A stretch of DNA of 64,000 bases from an uncultured Eubacteriales bacterium (GCA_949878485.1 CATLAM010000004.1:1-64000), one strand, 5' to 3'. Counted from the first letter of the stretch, positions 7,231 to 17,623 are shown. Program-made: numbers and translations. Notes: generated by a model not told the origin, from the sequence alone.

Positions 7231-9377
7231 AAATAAATGAACAATTGACAAGCGAATTTGGTTTAAGAGCAGATTATACAGAAAACATAATAAATTTGAT
7301 TGACGAAGGAAACACCATTCCTTTCATTGCCAGATATAGAAAGGAAATGCATGGTTCTTGTGACGACCAAGTTTTAAGAAACTTTGCAGACAGATTGAAA
7401 TATTTAAGAAACTTAGAAGACGAAAAAGCCAAAGTTGAAAAGGTGATAACCGAACAAGGTAAGTGGACAGACGAACTTGCTAAGGCACTTTCTGAAGCGA
7501 TGACACTTACAGAAGTTGAAGATATTTATCGTCCTTACAAACCAAAGCGTAAAACCAGAGCATCTGTTGCCATAGCCAAAGGTTTGGAAGGTTTGGCTGA
7601 CATTTTGCAGGCTCAGTCTAAAAACTATGTGATTTTAAGTGAAGCAGAAAAATATATCACTGAAGAAGTTAAAACAGTGGAAGAAGCCATTGCTGGTGCA
7701 AAAGACATCATTGCAGAACGCATTTCTGACAGTGCTGAACTTAGAAAAGATTTGCGTGAGATTTTGGCGGGAAAATCTTTCATTCAATGCTCTTTGCTTG
7801 AAAACGAAAACAGTGCAACTTATGAAACTTATGCCAATTTTAAACAAGAAGTTAAATCGCTTCCAAGTCACAGAATCTTGGCTATCAATCGTGGAGAAAA
7901 CGAAAAATGTTTGAAAGTTGACATTGTTATTGATGAAAAGTTGACAATTCCAGTAATTGAAAAATATTTCAAAAAAGACAATGCTGACACAAACACTTTG
8001 ATGGACGAAACTATTGCTGATGCTTATGAAAGACTTTTGTTCCCATCTTTGGAAAGAGAATGCAGAAACAATTTGACAGACAGTGCAAACGAACAGGCGA
8101 TTAAGATGTTTGAAGTCAATTTAAGACCACTTCTTTTGGAATCTCCACTTAAAAACAACATTATTCTTGGTTTTGACCCTGGGTATCATAATGGTTGCAA
8201 GATTGCTGTTATTGACAAAAATGGCTCTGTTTTGGATACAACTGTTGTTTATCCAACTCCACCACGCTCTAAAACAGAAGAAGCGATGGAAAAATTGAAA
8301 ACTATGATTGAAAAACATAAGGTTGACATTATTGCCATTGGAAACGGAACAGCGTCCAAAGAATCTGAAATTTTTGTTGCTGAACTTATTAAACATGTCA
8401 GTCATCCAGTAAGTTATGCAGTTGTAAGTGAAGCAGGTGCTTCTGTTTATTCTGCTTCAAAACTTGCTGCTGAAGAATTTCCTGAATATGATGTAAATTT
8501 GCGTAGTGCGGTTTCGATTGCAAGACGACTTCAAGACCCACTTGCCGAACTTATTAAAATTGATGTTAAGTCCATAGGTGTTGGTCAATATCAACATGAT
8601 ATGCCACAAAACAGACTTACTGAAGTTTTGACTGGGGTTGTGGAAGATTGTGTTAACAGTGTTGGTGTTGACTTGAACACTGCTTCTCCAAGTTTGTTGT
8701 CTTATGTTTCTGGGCTTAATATGTCAATTGCAAAAAATATTGTGGCATTCAGAACAAAGTCAAAAGGTTTTAAGTCAAGAGAAGAACTTTTGTCTGTTCC
8801 TAAACTTGGCCCAAAAGCCTATGAACAATGTGCAGGTTTCTTGCGTGTGGTTGGTGGAGATAATGTGCTTGACAACACTGCTGTTCACCCAGAAAGTTAT
8901 GACGCAGCACAAAAACTTTTGAAACTTTTTGATTTAACTGAGCAAGATGTAAAGAATAACAACCTTGTTTTGCTTCCAAAAATGGTGGAACAAAAAGGAG
9001 AAAATAAAGTTGCAGAGGCTTGCGGAGTAGGTGTTCCTACACTTTCTGACATCACAAACGAACTTTTAAAACCTGGTCGTGACATCCGTGAAAGTATGCC
9101 AAAACCAGTGCTTAGAAGCGATGTAATTCATTTGGAAGACTTGAAAGAAGGCATGATTTTCTCTGGCGTTGTCAGAAATGTTGTCGATTTTGGTGCTTTT
9201 GTTGACATTGGTGTGCATCAAGATGGACTTGTGCATATATCTCAACTTTCAGATGGTTTTGTTAAACATCCAAGTGATGTTGTGAAAGTCGGCGATGTTG
9301 TGGAAGTTAAGGTTATGTCTATTGATGTTGCTAAGAAAAGAATTTCTTTGACTATGAAAGGCATTGAAAAGGAATAG
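7227..9377 (+). CDS. tex: Tex family RNA-binding transcription accessory protein
   Basis: IPFIARYRKEMHG, YQF/RuvC-like ILGFDPGYHNGCKIAVID, HhH region, C-terminal S1 domain. Confidence 0.95.
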   Translation: MKINEQLTSEFGLRADYTENIINLIDEGNTIPFIARYRKEMHGSCDDQVLRNFADRLKYLRNLEDEKAKVEKVITEQGKWTDELAKALSEAMTLTEVEDIYRPYKPKRKTRASVAIAKGLEGLADILQAQSKNYVILSEAEKYITEEVKTVEEAIAGAKDIIAERISDSAELRKDLREILAGKSFIQCSLLENENSATYETYANFKQEVKSLPSHRILAINRGENEKCLKVDIVIDEKLTIPVIEKYFKKDNADTNTLMDETIADAYERLLFPSLERECRNNLTDSANEQAIKMFEVNLRPLLLESPLKNNIILGFDPGYHNGCKIAVIDKNGSVLDTTVVYPTPPRSKTEEAMEKLKTMIEKHKVDIIAIGNGTASKESEIFVAELIKHVSHPVSYAVVSEAGASVYSASKLAAEEFPEYDVNLRSAVSIARRLQDPLAELIKIDVKSIGVGQYQHDMPQNRLTEVLTGVVEDCVNSVGVDLNTASPSLLSYVSGLNMSIAKNIVAFRTKSKGFKSREELLSVPKLGPKAYEQCAGFLRVVGGDNVLDNTAVHPESYDAAQKLLKLFDLTEQDVKNNNLVLLPKMVEQKGENKVAEACGVGVPTLSDITNELLKPGRDIRESMPKPVLRSDVIHLEDLKEGMIFSGVVRNVVDFGAFVDIGVHQDGLVHISQLSDGFVKHPSDVVKVGDVVEVKVMSIDVAKKRISLTMKGIEKE

Positions 9378-9379
9378 TT

Positions 9380-9520
9380 ATGGAAGAATGTCCAATTTGT
9401 CACACTTCGGTGGAAGAAATTTTGGAAACTGGTTTTGTTGGTTGTCAGTTTTGTTATGACTTACCGGAAATTAAGAAAGCAGTTGACAAAATGTATGGTG
9501 GAAAGAAACATAAAGAATAA
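9380..9520 (+). CDS. Mini McsA-like zinc-motif protein (46 aa)
   Basis: MEECPICHTSVEEILETGFVGCQFCYDLPEIKKAVDKMYGGKKHKE*; two CxxC pairs, directly upstream of mcsB; below the ORF-track size cut-off. Confidence 0.7.
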   Translation: MEECPICHTSVEEILETGFVGCQFCYDLPEIKKAVDKMYGGKKHKE

Positions 9521-9531
9521 TTGGGGAGAGA

Positions 9532-10539
9532 ATGGAAGAAAATTTTGAAAATATTGCAATTTCTTCAAGAATAAGACTTGCCAGAAATTTCTCGGGCTTC
9601 AATTTTTTCACGAAATTAACAAGTCAAAATGATGCTGAAAATATTTTACAGCAGGTTTCAAGTGCGCTTGTTAAATTTGCCGATTTTGACTTTATTAGAC
9701 TTAACAATTTGTCACTTAATGAATGTAATGTGCTTTTGGAAAGGCATGTTATAAGCAAAGAACTTATTAAAAATAAAGATTATTCCATGGTGGCACTGAG
9801 TGATGACGAACATATGATTGTCATGATAAATGAAGAAGACCACATTAGAGAACAATTTATTGTAAATGGTTTTAATCTTTATTTGCCATACAGAAAAATA
9901 AAAAAAATGGATGATTTTTTGCTGTCAGAGATTGACATGGCTTTTTCATCCGATTATGGTTTTTTGACATCTAGTCCTGCAAATCTTGGGACAGGGATGC
10001 GTGCTTCAGTTTTGTTGTTTTTGCCAGCGTTGGAAAGATGTAAAGATATGCAACTGATTAAAAAGGAAGCAAGAAAATCTGGTTTTACTGTTCGGGGACT
10101 TTATGGTGAAGGCAGTGACGACTTTGGAAGTTATTTTCAAATTTCCAATCAAAATTCGCTTGGAAAAAGTGAAACAGAAATTATTGACAGTGTGTCGGAT
10201 TATGTTTTCAACATCATTCAAATGGAAGTTTCTGCCAGAGAAGACATTCTTTCCAGAGATCATGACAAACTTGTGGATGAAATTTACAGAGCATTTGGAG
10301 TTTTGAAAGAATGCACTTTTTTGGAAGAAAAAGAAATGATTAAATTTTTGTCACTTATAAAGTTTGGAGATGCGCTTGGATTTATTAAAATTCTTGACCA
10401 TAAGGCTTTTGACAGGCTTGCTGTGCAGTGTTCCAGTGCAAATTTAAAGGAAACAGAAGATTTTTCTTTTAATTTAAAGGAAGAATATGTGCGAAGCAAG
10501 TATATAAATAGAAAGATTAAAGAACTTGTTAAAAAATGA
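9532..10539 (+). CDS. mcsB: Protein arginine kinase McsB
   Basis: ISSRIRLARNFSGFNF, phosphagen-kinase fold, EEDHIREQ, followed by clpC. Confidence 0.95.
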   Translation: MEENFENIAISSRIRLARNFSGFNFFTKLTSQNDAENILQQVSSALVKFADFDFIRLNNLSLNECNVLLERHVISKELIKNKDYSMVALSDDEHMIVMINEEDHIREQFIVNGFNLYLPYRKIKKMDDFLLSEIDMAFSSDYGFLTSSPANLGTGMRASVLLFLPALERCKDMQLIKKEARKSGFTVRGLYGEGSDDFGSYFQISNQNSLGKSETEIIDSVSDYVFNIIQMEVSAREDILSRDHDKLVDEIYRAFGVLKECTFLEEKEMIKFLSLIKFGDALGFIKILDHKAFDRLAVQCSSANLKETEDFSFNLKEEYVRSKYINRKIKELVKK

Positions 10540-10571
10540 TAAGTTTTGGATAAAATCTTTGGAGGTGGATT

Positions 10572-13007
10572 ATGGCTTTAAATAATGGTTTGTTTTCTGA
10601 CAGCATAGAAAAGGTGATTAAAAATGCAAGCAAAATTGCTTTGCGTTTTGGCAGTAATTTAGTTGGCACAGAACATATTTTATATGGACTTGTCAGCGTC
10701 AGTGATTGCACTGCAAGCAAACTTTTAAACAGTTATGGAGTGACAGAAAATTCACTTTTTCAATTGTTTGAAGAATCTGCAAGCGGAGTGTCTTTGTTTG
10801 GAAGTGTGGAATTGACACCGAGAACAAAAGAGTTATTTCAAATTGCACAACAATTGGCGCTTGATTTGGGACATTCTTTCATTGGCACAGAACATCTGTT
10901 ACTTTCCATTCTTTCCAATAAAAGTTGTTATGCAACCAAAATTTTGGAAAACTTTTATGGCGTAAACATAGATGAAATCAGGGGAAAACTTTTGGCTTCT
11001 TTGCAAGTGGCTAAAAGTTCGGAGTCAAGCAAAAGAACGGAAGATAATTCGCAAGTAGGAAGCACTTTGCCAGAAAAATTGTTGGAAATGGGAAGCGATA
11101 TAACTCTTAAAGCAAGGCAACATAAACTTGACCCTGTCATCGGCAGAGAAGAAGAAATTCAAAGAGTTATTGAAATTTTATGTCGTAAAACAAAAAATAA
11201 TCCTTGTTTGATTGGTGAAGCAGGGGTTGGGAAAACTGCCGTTGTTGAAGGTTTGGCTCAGGCTATTGCAAGTGGCGATGTTCCAGAAGAAATTAAGGAC
11301 AAAAGTGTTTATGCTTTGGAAATCGGCGGACTTATGGCAGGAACGAAATATCGCGGTCAAATGGAAGAGAAATTGAAAGATGTGATTGAAACCATTATAA
11401 GCAGTGGAAACATCATTGTCTTTATTGATGAAATTCACACTCTTGCACAAGCGGGAAGTGAGAAAGGTGAAACCAGCCCTGCTGATATGTTGAAGCCTTA
11501 TCTTGCAAGGGGAGAGTTGCAAACCATTGGTGCGACAACAACTGATGAATACAGAAAATATATCGAAAAAGATAAGGCTTTGGAACGAAGATTTCAACCA
11601 GTTATGGTTAATCCTCCTTCAGTTGAGCAAACTATTCAAATTTTGAAAGGTTTGAAAGACACATATGAAGCATTCCATAAAATTATGATTACAGACGAAG
11701 CAATTGTTGCGGCAGCAAATCTCTCCGACAGATATATCACTGACAGAAGTTTGCCAGACAAGGCAATTGATCTTATTGATGAAGCGTGTTCGCGTGCAAA
11801 AGTCAATTTTACCTTAAAGCCACAGGTTGTTCGTGACTTGGAAGAAAAAATTAAATCACTTTCAGCAAGTCGTGATGAAGCGTCACTTCAAAGAAATTAT
11901 GAAAAGGCTGCAAAGTTGCAATCTGAAATTGCGGGCCTTGAAATTGAACTTAAAAAGCATAATGACAAGATTGTCAAGAAAAGCGGAAGCGGACAAATTG
12001 GAGAAAATGAAATTGCTGAAGTGGTTTCAAAGTGGACGGGAATTCCTGTTACGAAACTTACTGAAGGTGAAAAGGAAAAATTGTTGCGTTTGGAAGAAAT
12101 CTTGCACAAGCGTGTGATTGGGCAAGATGAAGCGATTAACGCTGTTTCAAAAGCAATCAGAAGAGCAAGAGTTGGATTGCAAGACAGTAAGCGTCCGATT
12201 GGGTCTTTCTTGTTTATGGGACCAACTGGTGTTGGTAAAACAGAACTTTCTAAGGCAATTTCTGAAGCAATGTTTGACAATGAAAACAACATAATAAGAA
12301 TTGACATGAGTGAATATATGGAAAGTCATACTGTTTCCAAATTGATTGGCTCTCCACCAGGATATGTTGGTTTTGACGAAGGCGGTCAGTTGACTGAACA
12401 AGTCAGAAGAAAACCTTACAGTGTTGTTTTGTTCGACGAAATTGAAAAGGCTCATCCTGAAATTTTGAATGCGTTGCTTCAAATTTTGGATGATGGCAGA
12501 CTTACGGACAGCAAGGGCAGATTGGTTAGTTTTAAAAACACTATTGTGATTATGACCAGCAACATTGGTGCAAACGAAATCAGACAACAACGTCAACTTG
12601 GGTTTGGCACTGAAAGCAAAGAAAAGGCAAGCGAACGCGACATTTATATGGATGCTTTAAAGAAAAAGTTTAAACCAGAACTCATCAACAGAATTGATGT
12701 GATTTGCATATTTGATTCTCTTTCAAAACAAGACCTTATTAAGATTTCCAACATCATGATTGACAATTTGAATAAGCGACTTGCTTCAAAGGGATTGAAG
12801 ATTGAAGTTGCACCTAATGCAATTGAGTATATAGTTGCAAAGGGGTCGAATTTGATTTATGGTGCAAGACCGCTTAAGCGTTTTATTGAGCAAGAAATTG
12901 AAGATCGCATTGCTGAAAAGATTTTACTTGGCAGTCTTTCTGGACATGGAACGATTAAAGTAAGTCTTGTTGGAGAAAAATTGGTTTTTGATTCTGAAAA
13001 TGTGTAA
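10572..13007 (+). CDS. clpC: ATP-dependent Clp protease ATP-binding subunit ClpC
   Basis: N-terminal Clp repeats, [16 protein letters not shown] and [14 protein letters not shown] Walker A motifs, UVR-like middle region. Confidence 0.97.
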   Translation: MALNNGLFSDSIEKVIKNASKIALRFGSNLVGTEHILYGLVSVSDCTASKLLNSYGVTENSLFQLFEESASGVSLFGSVELTPRTKELFQIAQQLALDLGHSFIGTEHLLLSILSNKSCYATKILENFYGVNIDEIRGKLLASLQVAKSSESSKRTEDNSQVGSTLPEKLLEMGSDITLKARQHKLDPVIGREEEIQRVIEILCRKTKNNPCLIGEAGVGKTAVVEGLAQAIASGDVPEEIKDKSVYALEIGGLMAGTKYRGQMEEKLKDVIETIISSGNIIVFIDEIHTLAQAGSEKGETSPADMLKPYLARGELQTIGATTTDEYRKYIEKDKALERRFQPVMVNPPSVEQTIQILKGLKDTYEAFHKIMITDEAIVAAANLSDRYITDRSLPDKAIDLIDEACSRAKVNFTLKPQVVRDLEEKIKSLSASRDEASLQRNYEKAAKLQSEIAGLEIELKKHNDKIVKKSGSGQIGENEIAEVVSKWTGIPVTKLTEGEKEKLLRLEEILHKRVIGQDEAINAVSKAIRRARVGLQDSKRPIGSFLFMGPTGVGKTELSKAISEAMFDNENNIIRIDMSEYMESHTVSKLIGSPPGYVGFDEGGQLTEQVRRKPYSVVLFDEIEKAHPEILNALLQILDDGRLTDSKGRLVSFKNTIVIMTSNIGANEIRQQRQLGFGTESKEKASERDIYMDALKKKFKPELINRIDVICIFDSLSKQDLIKISNIMIDNLNKRLASKGLKIEVAPNAIEYIVAKGSNLIYGARPLKRFIEQEIEDRIAEKILLGSLSGHGTIKVSLVGEKLVFDSENV

Positions 13008-13065
13008 ATTCGTTTGGCAAAACGCATATAATTTGTTAAAATTATCTTAATTAAAGGAGGTCGTT

Positions 13066-13587
13066 ATGAAAATAACATTTATTGAAAAAAAATATAAAAT
13101 AGCCAGCCGTTTTAAGGATGTTTTGACAGAAAAATTGCAAAAATTAGAAAAATATTTTGGCGAAGATGCCACAACAAGAGTTGTTTGTTCTAAACAAGCA
13201 AACAACGAAAAATTGGAAATAAACATCACAAACAAAGGTGTATTATACAGATCTGAAGTTGTAAGCGGAAATATGTATGACAATATTGATTTGGCACTTC
13301 CAAAACTTGAAAGACAAATTGTCAGAAACAAACAAAAATTGACAAAGAGTAAGCGTGCTCCTAAGCCACAATATGAATTTCTTGCAGAAGAACCAGAAAC
13401 AAAATTGCCAGAAATTATTCGTAAAAAATCTTTTACAATCACACCTATGCTTGTTGAAGATGCAAAGGATGCCATTGAAAGACTTGATCACACATTCTAC
13501 ATTTTCCTTAATGTTGAAACTGGAAAAGTTAATGTAATCTATAAGCGTGCCGACAACAAATATGGCTTGATTGAAGTAGATTTCTAA
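13066..13587 (+). CDS. hpf: Ribosome hibernation promoting factor, long form
   Basis: 173 aa; N-terminal HPF/RaiA domain plus C-terminal EAVRRL-like dimerisation domain (IIRKKSFTITPMLVEDAKDAIERLDHTFYIFLNVETGKVNVIYKR). Confidence 0.93.
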   Translation: MKITFIEKKYKIASRFKDVLTEKLQKLEKYFGEDATTRVVCSKQANNEKLEINITNKGVLYRSEVVSGNMYDNIDLALPKLERQIVRNKQKLTKSKRAPKPQYEFLAEEPETKLPEIIRKKSFTITPMLVEDAKDAIERLDHTFYIFLNVETGKVNVIYKRADNKYGLIEVDF

Positions 13588-13630
13588 AAATTTGATTTAG
13601 ATAAATATTTTAACGCAAAACGAACACAAT

Positions 13631-14155
13631 ATGAATATGAAAAAGTTTATTTTGATTATTCTTTGTGTTTGTTTTTGTTTTTTGACAACTGCTTGTGAAA
13701 ACGAAACTGTGATAAGAACTGCACATATAAGCGAAACCACAGGTGCTTTAAGCACGGATTATTCCATTAAACTGGTTGTCGATGAAGATGAAAGATTGGA
13801 AGATAAATATGCAGATGTGCAGATTAAAGCAAGTGTTGAAGGACAGGTTTTAAATTTCAATGAAGAAAATAAAAAGCCTGTTACGCTGGTTTTTGCAAAA
13901 AAAGATTATTGGTATAATCTTACTTATTTAATTGACATGGCAAACGGAGTTTCAGCCGAAGGTGACTATGTTAAATATAAAGAATTTGGCAATCATGTTT
14001 ATATGTTTACATCAAATAATGATGTCGATTTAACTTTCAGAGTGGTGGCTGGGCAGATTAAAGAAAATCCAGAAACCAAAGAAAAGATTTTGGTTTTAAG
14101 TGAAGAAGTTTCTGAAGAAGTGACTGTAAATGTCAAAAAACATAAAGAAAAGTAA
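13631..14155 (+). CDS. Putative lipoprotein
   Basis: Signal peptide with lipobox FLTTAC. Confidence 0.75.
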   Translation: MNMKKFILIILCVCFCFLTTACENETVIRTAHISETTGALSTDYSIKLVVDEDERLEDKYADVQIKASVEGQVLNFNEENKKPVTLVFAKKDYWYNLTYLIDMANGVSAEGDYVKYKEFGNHVYMFTSNNDVDLTFRVVAGQIKENPETKEKILVLSEEVSEEVTVNVKKHKEK

Positions 14156-14230
14156 GGGTTTTTGATGTTATTTTTTGAATTTGCTTTTATTTTTTGATTA
14201 AATATTGTATTCTTTATATAGGAGTATGAT

Positions 14231-14875
14231 ATGTTATCAATCAAAAATTTGAATTTGAAATTCACTAAAGAATTTAATGCACTTGAAAATGTTTGTCTTG
14301 ATGTTGACACTGGCGAAAGTGTTGCGTTTATTGGCGAAAGAGACAGTGGAAAAACAACTCTTCTTCGTGTTATTGCCAAACTTGAAGATTTTGACAGTGG
14401 TGAAATTTATATAAACAAAATTCCAATTAAAAAAATTGATTTCAAAACTGACATCAATGTTGGGTATGTGGCCTATTGTCCTGTGTTTTTGGAGAATAAA
14501 ACTGTATATGAAAATTTTAAATATATCTTAAATAAAAAAGGTTACAAACCAGCAGAAGCAGAAAAGATGATTAATGACGCCATCATTGAATATTCGCTTG
14601 AAAGAATTCGCGATGAAAAACTTAAAAACATTCGAAAAGAAGATAAATATATTTTGTCGCTTGTTCGTCTTGCTTTCAGAAAAATTGATTTGCTTTTGGT
14701 TGACAACATTTTTGATGACATTTCTGATGTCTATGTGGAAGCAATTTTAAGTATGATTAAAAAATTGAAATCTCAAAACACAACTCTTATTTTGGCTTGC
14801 ACAAGACCAGAAATCGCCGAAAAACTTTGCAAAAGAAAGTTTTATTTTGAACATGGAAAAGTAAGCGAAGAATAA
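14231..14875 (+). CDS. ABC-type ATPase-like protein, degenerate motifs
   Basis: Walker A GERDSGKTTLL; Walker B LLLVDNIFDD; no LSGGQ, no Q-loop Gln, no H-loop His. Confidence 0.8.
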   Translation: MLSIKNLNLKFTKEFNALENVCLDVDTGESVAFIGERDSGKTTLLRVIAKLEDFDSGEIYINKIPIKKIDFKTDINVGYVAYCPVFLENKTVYENFKYILNKKGYKPAEAEKMINDAIIEYSLERIRDEKLKNIRKEDKYILSLVRLAFRKIDLLLVDNIFDDISDVYVEAILSMIKKLKSQNTTLILACTRPEIAEKLCKRKFYFEHGKVSEE

Positions 14876-14877
14876 AC

Positions 14878-14911
14878 AAAAAACTCAAAACAAATAGTTT
14901 TGAGTTTTTTG
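14878..14911. terminator. Bidirectional terminator
   Basis: AAAAAACTCAAAACAAATAGTTTTGAGTTTTTTG. Confidence 0.8.
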
Positions 14912-15622
14912 TTATTCCAAAATTTTGTCTGCTTTTACTTTTGTGCTGTCATTTGTTTTAATAAATAACATTGTGTCTATATGGTTTTTTATAATAGGAC
15001 CTAATACGGATATACAAATTGGTTTTGATGTTTCATTGTTTTCTGAATCAAAATATCCATTTTGTTTGTTAATTTCTATAATACCTTTAGTTCTAATATT
15101 TCCTGCTTGTGGCTTATATTTATTGAAAGTCAAGTCTTGACCATTTGCTGTTAAAAAGTTTGAACCCCAAACAACAGCATCAGCCATGGCATATGCGTCG
15201 TTTGATGGAGTGATTTTTTGTATGGCAGCATTATAAATTTTTTGAAGTGGAGCGTCATATTCTATGTTTGATTTTTTATAAGGTAAACAATATAAGTTTG
15301 CAAGTTTTTCCACTTCAGCAAGTTTATCACAACAATTGACCATGTCAATGTTTGGAAAATAACAATATTTTTTCATAAATTCTAATCTTGTTTTTGAATA
15401 ATTGTTTTCATGAAAAATTGTGTTTCCAATTGAAAGGCGTATGTAATCATTTTTTGCTGCTTGAAGAACTGAATAGAAATAACCAAAATATTTTCTTACA
15501 AGCGGAATTTTTGATGTTGTATAATCGAAGTATATGCCGTCCTTGGTTTCTTTATCAATTTCAGATAAAATACGCAAAGCATCAGAGTCAAGGTCAAAAT
15601 AGATATGTTTATCTTTTTCCAT
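14912..15622 (-). CDS. Hypothetical protein with PIN-domain-like pattern
   Basis: Starts MEKDKHIYFDLDSDALRILSEI (PIN beta1 acidic residue); PSNDAYAMADAVVWGSNFLTANGQDLTF resembles the PIN C-terminal D..x..A..xxxx.LvTxN..DF motif; start overlaps the small upstream ORF. Confidence 0.55.
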   Translation of the reverse strand: MEKDKHIYFDLDSDALRILSEIDKETKDGIYFDYTTSKIPLVRKYFGYFYSVLQAAKNDYIRLSIGNTIFHENNYSKTRLEFMKKYCYFPNIDMVNCCDKLAEVEKLANLYCLPYKKSNIEYDAPLQKIYNAAIQKITPSNDAYAMADAVVWGSNFLTANGQDLTFNKYKPQAGNIRTKGIIEINKQNGYFDSENNETSKPICISVLGPIIKNHIDTMLFIKTNDSTKVKADKILE

Positions 15623-15725
15623 TTTCTTCTCCCTTTCTTTTGCAGTTGTTTTTAACAATAAATTCAGCAAATTCTTTATATTGGTCTTTTAAATATTGTG
15701 GAACTTCAAATTCATTTTTGTTCAT
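15609..15725 (-). CDS. Small ORF (38 aa) translationally coupled to the PIN-like CDS
   Basis: MNKNEFEVPQYLKDQYKEFAEFIVKNNCKRKGEENGKR*; RBS AAAGGAG; stop overlaps the ATG region of the downstream CDS. Confidence 0.6.
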   Translation of the reverse strand: MNKNEFEVPQYLKDQYKEFAEFIVKNNCKRKGEENGKR

Positions 15726-15747
15726 TTTTTGCTCCTTTCATAATGAC

Positions 15748-15776
15748 ATCATAACATAACGGGGTGGGGTTGTCAA
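15748..15776 (-). promoter_or_regulatory. Promoter TTGACA-17-TATGAT with CCCCACCCC in the spacer
   Basis: -35 TTGACA 15776-15771; spacer ACCCCACCCCGTTATGT; -10 TATGAT 15753-15748; flanks match the 61024-61052 promoter. Confidence 0.8.
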
Positions 15777-15853
15777 TAGCCAATTTTAGTTATTATAATC
15801 CATAAATTCGTTTTGATGTAAAATCGTGTTGTGTTATAATTTGTTTGAGGTGA

Positions 15854-17623
15854 ATGATGAAAAAAAATACAACAGAAAAAACTGTAAATAAAAGTGAAGA
15901 ATTGAAAATGTTAAAGTCTTGGCTGAAAGATGAAAGACTTTGTCTTGAAGCACAAGAAGAACTTAAAGCAATTGAAAAAGATGCTGAAGAAGTGGAATAT
16001 CGTTTTGGAAAAGAACTTGAATTTGGCACGGCTGGGATGCGTGGCATAATTGGTTATGGCACAAACATGATGAATATCTATACTGTTAAAAGGGCAACAC
16101 AAGGACTTTGTGAATTTCTTAAAACGCTTGGCAAAAAGGCTATGGCAAAGGGTGTTGTGATTTCTTATGACACTCGTCTTAAAAGTGAAGAGTTTGCTTT
16201 GGGTGCTGCTGAAGTTTTGGCTTCTTATGACATTCCTGCATTTGTTTTTGATGATGTGCATCCTGTTCCAATGCTTTCTTATGCTGTAAGGGAAATGAAA
16301 GCAATTGCTGGAATAATGGTGACTGCTTCACACAATCCTAAACAATTTAATGGTTATAAAGTTTATGGGCAAGATGGTGCTCAGATGAGCGTGGAAGACA
16401 CAAAAGTTGTGGTGGATTTCATTGATAAAATCACGGATTATCTTGGCTTTCCAATTCCAACAGAAGAACAAAAAAAGAAATATATAAAAACTGTGCCTGC
16501 AAATGTTGATAAAAAATATTATAAAGAACTTACAAAACTTACACTTTCCCAAAAAGCAATAAAAAAAGTTGGAAAAGATTTGAAATTGGTTTACACTCCT
16601 ATTCATGGGTCGGGTTATGTTCCAGTGACGACAATTTTGAAAAAGATTGGAATAAACACAACTGTTGTTATTGATCAAGCAACCAAAGATTACAACTTTT
16701 CAACTGTTGAAGTGCCAAATCCTGAATATAAAGAAACTCTTTCAATGGGAATTGGTCTTGCAAACAAGATTGGTGCAAGTGTCGTGTTTGGAACAGACCC
16801 TGATTGTGACAGACTTGGCGTTGTTGTCAAAAACCTTCAAGGCGAATTTGAAGGTTTGTCGGGAAATCAAGTCGGAATTTTGCTTTTAGACTATGTTTTA
16901 ACAAGACTTAAAGAAGACGGTAAACTTCCTGCAAACGCTGCGGTGGTTAAAAGTTTTGTTTCAACTGGAATGGCAAAACCAATCTGTGAAAAGTTTGGTG
17001 TTGAACTTTTTGAAACTCCTGTTGGTTTCAAATTTATTGGCGAAAAAATTAAAATTTGGGAACAAGACCATTCACATGAATTTGTTTTTGGTTTTGAAGA
17101 AAGTTGTGGTTATCTTCGTGGAACTCACGCTCGCGACAAAGATGCAGTTGTTGCTTCAATGTTGACTGCAGAAATGGTTTGTTATTATGCCACACAAAAC
17201 AAGACCGTTTACCAAAGATTGCAAGAAATATATGATGAATATGGTTACATTTTAGACTGTAATATTTGCATTCCTTTCAAAGGTTTGAATGCCATGAAAG
17301 ACATGAACAAGGTTGTTGATCCTTTGAAAGTAAATCCTGCAAAAAAGATTGGAACTGCAAAAGTTGTTTCAGTAAGGGATTATTCTCAAAACTTGAAAAC
17401 TGATTTGAAAACTGGAACGCAAACTGAAATTGAAAAAGATTTTCCTGTGACAAATTGTTTCTATTACGAACTTGAAGGTGGTAGTTTTATTTGTGCAAGA
17501 CCATCTGGAACAGAACCTAAACTTAAGATTTACTTTTCTGTAAGGGCGAAAGACAAAAAGAGTGCCACAAGCACTTTGGAAAAATTGCAAAAAGCATTTA
17601 ATGACTTGATTTCAAAAAAATAA
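15854..17623 (+). CDS. Phospho-sugar mutase (phosphoglucomutase/phosphomannomutase family)
   Basis: FGTAGMRGIIGYGTN, GIMVTASHNPKQFNGYK, GTDPDCDRLGV, GFEESCGYL, ARPSGTEPKLKIY. Confidence 0.95.
   Translation: MMKKNTTEKTVNKSEELKMLKSWLKDERLCLEAQEELKAIEKDAEEVEYRFGKELEFGTAGMRGIIGYGTNMMNIYTVKRATQGLCEFLKTLGKKAMAKGVVISYDTRLKSEEFALGAAEVLASYDIPAFVFDDVHPVPMLSYAVREMKAIAGIMVTASHNPKQFNGYKVYGQDGAQMSVEDTKVVVDFIDKITDYLGFPIPTEEQKKKYIKTVPANVDKKYYKELTKLTLSQKAIKKVGKDLKLVYTPIHGSGYVPVTTILKKIGINTTVVIDQATKDYNFSTVEVPNPEYKETLSMGIGLANKIGASVVFGTDPDCDRLGVVVKNLQGEFEGLSGNQVGILLLDYVLTRLKEDGKLPANAAVVKSFVSTGMAKPICEKFGVELFETPVGFKFIGEKIKIWEQDHSHEFVFGFEESCGYLRGTHARDKDAVVASMLTAEMVCYYATQNKTVYQRLQEIYDEYGYILDCNICIPFKGLNAMKDMNKVVDPLKVNPAKKIGTAKVVSVRDYSQNLKTDLKTGTQTEIEKDFPVTNCFYYELEGGSFICARPSGTEPKLKIYFSVRAKDKKSATSTLEKLQKAFNDLISKK

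Noticed and set aside
11178-12596. Long antisense ORFs opposite clpC (11178-11597, 11897-12307, 12147-12596)
   Set aside because: They mirror strong coding bias of clpC; Phe/Ser/Cys-rich translations with no motif or RBS.
15793-16047. 84-aa minus ORF overlapping the phosphomutase start
   Set aside because: Overlaps a strongly supported CDS and its upstream region; no RBS or motif.
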